Of a stretch of DNA of 64,000 nucleotides, positions 59,611-64,000 are shown one piece after another; position 1 is the first letter of the stretch; every line of letters starts with the position of its first letter. The DNA comes from UMGS1696 sp045643285 (lineage in GTDB: Bacteria > Bacillota > Clostridia > Oscillospirales > CAG-272). Made by a program: the position numbers and the translations under genes. The stretch spans positions 1 to 64,000 of the forward strand of contig JAZUKN010000097.1 of NCBI GenBank assembly GCA_045643285.1. The letters run 5' to 3'. The notes below the pieces were generated by a model. The model ran no database searches and had not been told where the DNA came from. It saw only the letters and a program-made list of their open reading frames with translations.

Positions 59611-60321
59611 TTATCTGTGTGCTTTGTTGTCTTTCTCAAGCGACAGAACGCCGTTGTCCATACGGTAGATCCTGTCGGCGTGAGCGGCGATCGAGAGGTC
59701 GTGCGTTACCATGACGAGCGTCTGTCCCATTTCCTTGCGGATGTTCAGAAGAAGTTCAAGCACTTCGTCGGCGTTGTCTCTGTCGAGGTTGCCGGTCGGC
59801 TCGTCGGCGAAGAGGATGTCCGGCATATTGATAAGCGCACGCGCTATGGCGACTCTCTGTTGCTGACCGCCCGATAATTCCGACGGCAGGTGGTGGAGAC
59901 GTTCACCGAGTCCCAGCGATTCTATGAGACGGCGCAGGTTTTCCTGGTAAGACATTTCCGGCTTGCGGCACATCATAGTCGGGATGAGGATGTTTTCGAG
60001 CGCGGTGAACTGCGGAATGAGATTGTGCTTCTGGTAAACGAAGCCCATGCTTTCCCCGCGGAAACGGCTCAATTCGTCCGGCTTCATTTTCGTTATTTCC
60101 TGACCGCGAATGATGACGCGCCCTGCGTCTGCGTTGTCAAGTCCGGCGCAGATGTGCAGGAATGTACTTTTGCCGGAGCCGGATGTGCCGATGATAGCCA
60201 CGAATTCTCCGGGCTTTACCTTGACCGAAACGCGGTTTACTGCGGTGATTACCGCATCGTACTGCCTGAACTGTTTTATGACGCTCTCCGTTTGGAGCAT
60301 ATATTCTATTGTATCAGCCAT
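59611..60321 (-). CDS. ABC transporter ATP-binding protein (LolD/MacB type)
   Basis: This 236-residue protein has Walker A GTSGSGKST, the Q-loop YQKHNLIPQFT, signature LSGGQQQR, Walker B ILFADEPTGNLD and H-loop VMVTHD. It belongs to the group that drives lipid, peptide or macrolide export and FtsX-like mechanotransmission. Its partner is the FtsX-type permease just upstream (30-base gap). AAAGGA precedes the ATG. Confidence 0.94.
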   Translation of the reverse strand: MADTIEYMLQTESVIKQFRQYDAVITAVNRVSVKVKPGEFVAIIGTSGSGKSTFLHICAGLDNADAGRVIIRGQEITKMKPDELSRFRGESMGFVYQKHNLIPQFTALENILIPTMMCRKPEMSYQENLRRLIESLGLGERLHHLPSELSGGQQQRVAIARALINMPDILFADEPTGNLDRDNADEVLELLLNIRKEMGQTLVMVTHDLSIAAHADRIYRMDNGVLSLEKDNKAHR

Positions 60322-60351
60322 TTTATGTAAATCCTTTCTGAATATCGTTTG

Positions 60352-62622
60352 TTATTCGTCCGCGCCGTATTCTTCGCCTGCTCCGCCGTTCTGGAGTGAG
60401 CGACGGTGTTTATAATAGCTGAGGAACGGCAGGTAAGTCGAGAGGAATCCGCACACAACGGAAACCACGATGCTTGTGACGATAGCGTACCAGGGCATAT
60501 AGAACGAGTAGCGGATCACTTCGCCCTGCATAGCCGGGATCGCAACATTGAAGAAGAGATAAACGAGGAACGAGCCGAGATACGACAGTGCGACGGACGT
60601 GACGAGCGAGAGCGCCGCCATTGTAAGACCGCCTTCGATGTAGATCGTCTTGATCTCCTTTCCGACTGCGCCGAGAGCCTGGAGAATGTTGAATTCTTTT
60701 TCTCTCTTAGCGTAGTACAGTGCCTGGGAGAAGAACCAGACGAGCGGCGAGATCACGAGTATCATCAGTGCGATCACGATGAACAACTCGTCGTAGTGCC
60801 TGTCTTGTGAGACGGAACGGTTCAGCGCGATGTCGTTGTCTGTCACGAGAATATCGCCGGAGCGGTGCGCCCATTCGCGGACGTTTTCGTAAAGGACCTT
60901 CATTTCGTCGACCGAAAGACCGTCGTCGGCGTAGATCAGGAACGTCTTTGCGTCGGGTGTAAGTCCGGTTGCGGATTCGTATTCAGCCGCCGGAATGTAT
61001 ATCGGGGTGTTAGTACAGGGGATGTTGTGCAGTACCGCACCGACGATGTACTCACGGTACTCGAACTTGAAGTATTTGAGCTGGCTTTCGAGCAGTGCGC
61101 GTCCGCCGACGTTCGAGTCGATCTTGCGGTACTGACCTGTCTTTACCGCAACTCTGATCTTGTCGCCGACCTCGAATCTGAACGTCTTCATATTGTTTTT
61201 TGAGTCGCCTACTATGACGTAACCTTCGTTTTTGATGCAGTCGAGGTCGCCGTCGTAGTCGTAGTATTCGAGAACGCCGAGTTGTTCTTCGGTGATCGCC
61301 TTGTAGATGACGCTGTTCGTTATTGCAAGGTCTTCACCGTCGAATTTGTTTCCGGTGTAGTCGGAGATGAACGAAAGAGGCATCACGTCTTTCTTGTCAA
61401 TGAGGACGTGCGACGCGACTTCAAGGGCTTCCGTCTCGTTTCCGCTGACTTCAACTGCACGGACGCCGTCAATTGCGTACAGATCGCGGCTCATCTGATC
61501 GTTGTAGACGTAGCCGGTGTCTGTCATATTGACGGTGAACTGCGCTCTCGGGTAGTTTATATTGGTGTTGTAGATGACCGAGAGGTACAGCGCCATAATG
61601 AACATCGCGCAGAACACGACAGCAGTCGTAAGCACCTGTGCATTGTACTTGCGGAAGCGCCACATCGAGTAAAGCTCGTATCTCTGCGGGAATTTCTCGC
61701 CGAAGATAGAGACGGACGAACGCGGAGACGAAACGAGGTTGGAGTTGTCTTCGGAAATGATCAGCGACATCGGCTGTCTGATAGACATCAGCCGCATCGG
61801 TCCCCAAACGGCTACCGTGATCGTGGCGAGTCCGAAGAAGAACACCTTCACGACCGCACCGAACGTGAATACGAAGCCGTATCCCGTGCCGGAGTAGATA
61901 ATATACGACAGCAGAGCCGAGAGAGCCATAGCCGGAATGAACGATACTACATAGATCACGAACAGTTCCCAGAACGCCGTCGAGAACAGCATTTTGAAGT
62001 CCGCGCCGTAAGTGAGGTAGATACCGTACTCAAACTTGTAGTGGTTTATCCTGATACGGTAAAGGGAAGTGAGCAGGAAGACGCACAGAACAAACAGTGC
62101 GAGTGAGATAAAGAAGAAAGTCCATGCGTTGCTTCTTGCCGTCGCCGGATAAGTCATAAGCGGCGAGAGGGATTTTTCAAACGAAGTCCCTTTTTCGGCG
62201 AGCTTCGAGATCTGCTTCTGATAAGTCGACTCAAACCTGTCGAGTGCTTTTTCCGCGTCTTTGTCCTTGAATAAAAGGAACAGATCCCAGTACGAGTCTC
62301 CCGTTACCTTGAGGGAGTATTTTTCGGATTTCACGACATCGTAGAACTGATCGCTCTTGAACGCCGACATACCGTAGTTTGCGACATATCGCGCCTGATC
62401 GTCGTTCAGACCTTTCAGAAGCAGGTGATAATCGTATTCTTCGGAGATGTGCCTGTATTCTGCGGCGTTTCCGTTGTCTGCCGAGACCGCGACCATTCCG
62501 TACAGCATAGTGACTATGATTATCGCAAGGAAGAAGCAGACGTACTGCTTAAAATTGAAGAAAACGCTCTTCCACGCGACGGTCAGACTGTGTTTTATGT
62601 ATTCCCACACTTTTTCGAGCAT
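60352..62622 (-). CDS. FtsX-like ABC transporter permease
   Basis: This 756-residue protein has the layout helix, large outer domain, three or four helices, second outer domain, and four final helices. The first helix is about 24-45 (FNFKQYVCFFLAIIIVTMLYG). The FtsX domain spans about 640-750 (VIALMILVISPLVWFFSQALYYAKREKEFNILQALGA and GFLSTYLPFLSYYKH). It works with the adjacent ATPase, perhaps exporting or sensing antimicrobial peptide or lipid. GGAGG before the ATG supports the start. Confidence 0.9.
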   Translation of the reverse strand: MLEKVWEYIKHSLTVAWKSVFFNFKQYVCFFLAIIIVTMLYGMVAVSADNGNAAEYRHISEEYDYHLLLKGLNDDQARYVANYGMSAFKSDQFYDVVKSEKYSLKVTGDSYWDLFLLFKDKDAEKALDRFESTYQKQISKLAEKGTSFEKSLSPLMTYPATARSNAWTFFFISLALFVLCVFLLTSLYRIRINHYKFEYGIYLTYGADFKMLFSTAFWELFVIYVVSFIPAMALSALLSYIIYSGTGYGFVFTFGAVVKVFFFGLATITVAVWGPMRLMSIRQPMSLIISEDNSNLVSSPRSSVSIFGEKFPQRYELYSMWRFRKYNAQVLTTAVVFCAMFIMALYLSVIYNTNINYPRAQFTVNMTDTGYVYNDQMSRDLYAIDGVRAVEVSGNETEALEVASHVLIDKKDVMPLSFISDYTGNKFDGEDLAITNSVIYKAITEEQLGVLEYYDYDGDLDCIKNEGYVIVGDSKNNMKTFRFEVGDKIRVAVKTGQYRKIDSNVGGRALLESQLKYFKFEYREYIVGAVLHNIPCTNTPIYIPAAEYESATGLTPDAKTFLIYADDGLSVDEMKVLYENVREWAHRSGDILVTDNDIALNRSVSQDRHYDELFIVIALMILVISPLVWFFSQALYYAKREKEFNILQALGAVGKEIKTIYIEGGLTMAALSLVTSVALSYLGSFLVYLFFNVAIPAMQGEVIRYSFYMPWYAIVTSIVVSVVCGFLSTYLPFLSYYKHRRSLQNGGAGEEYGADE

Positions 62623-62668
62623 GGTGTCCTCCTTGGTTAATGAATGATGAACTGTAGAACTATTGATT

Positions 62669-62697
62669 ATTTTACATTAAATTTGAAAAATAATCAA
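62669..62697 (-). promoter_or_regulatory. Promoter of the FtsX-type ABC operon
   Basis: On the minus strand: TTGATT (62697-62692), 17 bp, TAAAAT (62674-62669). It overlaps the end of aroQ. Confidence 0.75.
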
Positions 62698-63143
62698 GTT
62701 TTTTCTGCAAATTTGTCCGCGAGATACCGTATCGCTTCCGCGTAGCCGTCAAGTCCGTGACCGATTATCCGCTCTTCGGCGTACAGCGAAACGTAAGAGA
62801 AGCGGCGGAATTCTTCGCGCGCGTTCACGTCGGAGATATGTACCTCAACTGTCGGGAGCGCGACGGTTTTAAGCGCGTCGAGAATGGCAACGCTCGTGTG
62901 AGTGTACGCCGCCGGATTTATCACTATCCCGTCGAATACGCCGTACGCTTCCTGTATTTCTTCGACTATTTCGCCCTCGTGATTCGATTGTACTATGTCG
63001 CATCCGAGTCCGCATTCACGCGCCGTTATTTTGCAAAGCGCGCATAGATCGTCGTATGTTTTCCGCCCGTAAATATCCGGCTCGCGCACACCGAGCATAT
63101 TCAGATTCGGACCGTTTATTATAAGTATTTTCTTTTTCTTCAT
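62694..63143 (-). CDS. aroQ: 3-dehydroquinate dehydratase, type II
   Basis: This 149-residue protein has GPNLNMLGVREPDIYG (catalytic Tyr at 25), NPAAYTHTSVAILDAL and VEVHISDV, the type II dehydroquinase motifs. It converts 3-dehydroquinate to 3-dehydroshikimate as a dodecamer. Its ATG overlaps the stop of the aroE-aroK gene by four bases (ATGA), so the two shikimate-pathway genes are coupled. Confidence 0.97.
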   Translation of the reverse strand: MKKKKILIINGPNLNMLGVREPDIYGRKTYDDLCALCKITARECGLGCDIVQSNHEGEIVEEIQEAYGVFDGIVINPAAYTHTSVAILDALKTVALPTVEVHISDVNAREEFRRFSYVSLYAEERIIGHGLDGYAEAIRYLADKFAEKT

Positions 63144-64000
63144 TTTTTCGTTTCCTTTATTATTTCTTCCGCTGTCTCTAGTGGAGTGAGGTAGGATTTT
63201 ACCGTTATATCAGCCGCCGAAAGATAAAATTCTTTCCGCTCTGCCCATAGCTCTTCCGCGCTTTTTTGCTGTGACAGTGGTCTTCCGTCGGACGACAGCT
63301 CGCATAGCGGACGCTCGATGAACACTACCGTGCCGTTTTCGTGCATCCGCCGCCTGTTTTCGGCTTTTATGACAGCTCCTCCGCCTGTTGCGATGATAAG
63401 CGACGATTCGCGTGTCAGCGACGACAGCACTTCGCTCTCGATTTTGCGGAACGCCGCCTCGCCGTCTTCTTTTATTATCTCAGCCGGTGTGCGTCCGTAT
63501 TTTTCGGCGACAACTTCGTCGGTGTCGTAAAAACGCCTGCCGGTCAGCTTTGCAAGCTCACGCCCGACCGACGATTTGCCGCATCCCGGCATACCGACGA
63601 GAACTGTGTTTCTCTTTGCGGCGTTGATTTTTCCGACTATCTCCGCAACTGAGGGAACACAGTCACCGAGCGTGCCGCCGACAAAATATTCAGCCGCCGC
63701 CTTTGCCTGTGCGACGAGCATCGTAAGCCCCGAAGCCGACGGGATCCCGCGCTCCTCTGCCGAGAGGATCATCTCCGTTTTTTCGGGATTGTATACGATG
63801 TCGACCACTCCCGAAAGACGCGGAAATACCGATAAATCAACAGGAGAAACTCCCGTTTTCGGGTACATTCCGACGGGGGTGGTGTTCACGATGACGTCGG
63901 CGTCCGCGTGGCGGGAAATGTTTTCGTAGTTGTCGTCTCCCGAGCGCGAAATCGGGATTATCTCCCTTGAACCTCTGTCGGTGAGGACGGTGCGGACTGT
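63140..64000 (-). CDS. Shikimate dehydrogenase-shikimate kinase fusion, 5' end outside window
   Basis: The frame is open to the end of the window (286 residues visible). The first part is the C-terminal half of AroE (ISRHADADVIVNTTPVGMYP, DIVYNPEKT, GIPSASGLTMLVAQA). From about residue 132 the AroK domain follows: Walker A VGMPGCGKSSVG, DTDEVV, FRKIESEVL, ATGGGAV and RPL. A single protein would thus reduce 3-dehydroshikimate and phosphorylate shikimate, consecutive steps after AroQ encoded next. The same frame runs from AroE to AroK with no stop or start between, so the fusion is real in this sequence. Confidence 0.93.
   Translation of the reverse strand, partial: TVRTVLTDRGSREIIPISRSGDDNYENISRHADADVIVNTTPVGMYPKTGVSPVDLSVFPRLSGVVDIVYNPEKTEMILSAEERGIPSASGLTMLVAQAKAAAEYFVGGTLGDCVPSVAEIVGKINAAKRNTVLVGMPGCGKSSVGRELAKLTGRRFYDTDEVVAEKYGRTPAEIIKEDGEAAFRKIESEVLSSLTRESSLIIATGGGAVIKAENRRRMHENGTVVFIERPLCELSSDGRPLSQQKSAEELWAERKEFYLSAADITVKSYLTPLETAEEIIKETKK

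Overview
This window looks like a chromosomal segment of an anaerobic, sugar-degrading member of the Clostridia, probably an uncultured Oscillospirales-type gut bacterium. The evidence is S-layer-homology proteins, an hrcA-grpE-dnaK-dnaJ-prmA heat-shock operon behind a CIRCE operator, a tilS-hpt-ftsH operon, many glycoside hydrolases, strong AGGAGG-type ribosome binding sites, a bifunctional aroE-aroK fusion, and Gram-positive lipoproteins. No rRNA, CRISPR array, transposase or phage gene was seen. The taxonomic placement is inference; no marker search could be run.

Layout. 1-2.1 kb: two tandem S-layer-homology (SLH) genes, each with its own terminator. 2.1-6.7 kb: a DUF3737 beta-helix gene, then a leftward operon of a TauE-type transporter, a NUDIX hydrolase, a GH3 glycosidase and a membrane protein. 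6.7-8.5 kb: a small XRE regulator divergent from a third SLH protein, with a palindromic operator candidate between them. 8.5-10.6 kb: a GH43-like glycosidase and a xylose-isomerase-like enzyme. 10.7-11.3 kb: palindromic cassette A. 11.5-15.3 kb: an operon of Gfo/Idh/MocA oxidoreductase, DegT aminotransferase and ceramidase-like hydrolase. 15.6-24 kb: two MATE exporters, a secreted 5'-nucleotidase, an AI-2E-type permease, a hairpin array, tRNA-Thr and asnS. 24.2-25.4 kb: a cobalamin riboswitch controlling a DUF4430 lipoprotein and an ECF S-component. 25.4-26.0 kb: cassette B. 26.2-31.7 kb: a methyltransferase, nrdR, a histidine phosphatase, tRNA-Gln with a duplicated 3' end, a 40-residue membrane peptide, a pseudouridine synthase and Tex. 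31.9-39 kb: an MsmX/UgpC-type ATPase and the heat-shock operon. 39-47 kb: lipoproteins, an M20 dipeptidase and tilS-hpt-ftsH. 47.5-50 kb: a polar amino acid ABC transporter whose binding protein appears circularly permuted. 50.3-52.8 kb: a ClpP/TepA-like protease and a GH36 alpha-galactosidase. 52.9-56.4 kb: a flotillin operon behind a manganese-type yybP-ykoY riboswitch. 56.5-57.2 kb: cassette C. 57.3-64 kb: radA, a cell-wall amidase, a MacB/FtsX-type ABC exporter, and aroE-aroK plus aroQ.

The genes describe a Gram-positive cell that trims glycans (GH3, GH36, GH43, isomerase), imports sugars with a shared MsmX-type ATPase, displays SLH proteins at its surface and scavenges cobalamin and amino acids. 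Most transcription units have recognisable promoters with exact 17-bp spacers, and several use TTGCAT or TTGCAA as the -35 box.

The most unusual content is non-coding. Three intergenic cassettes (A, B, C; about 600-750 bp each) are built from the same short palindromes in different order and orientation, and their stems change in both arms together between copies. Other points to check are a manganese-type riboswitch in front of a flotillin operon, a permuted solute-binding protein, a 21-bp-period hairpin array beside tRNA-Thr, and a tRNA-Gln with a duplicated 3' end and an inverted copy of its T arm.
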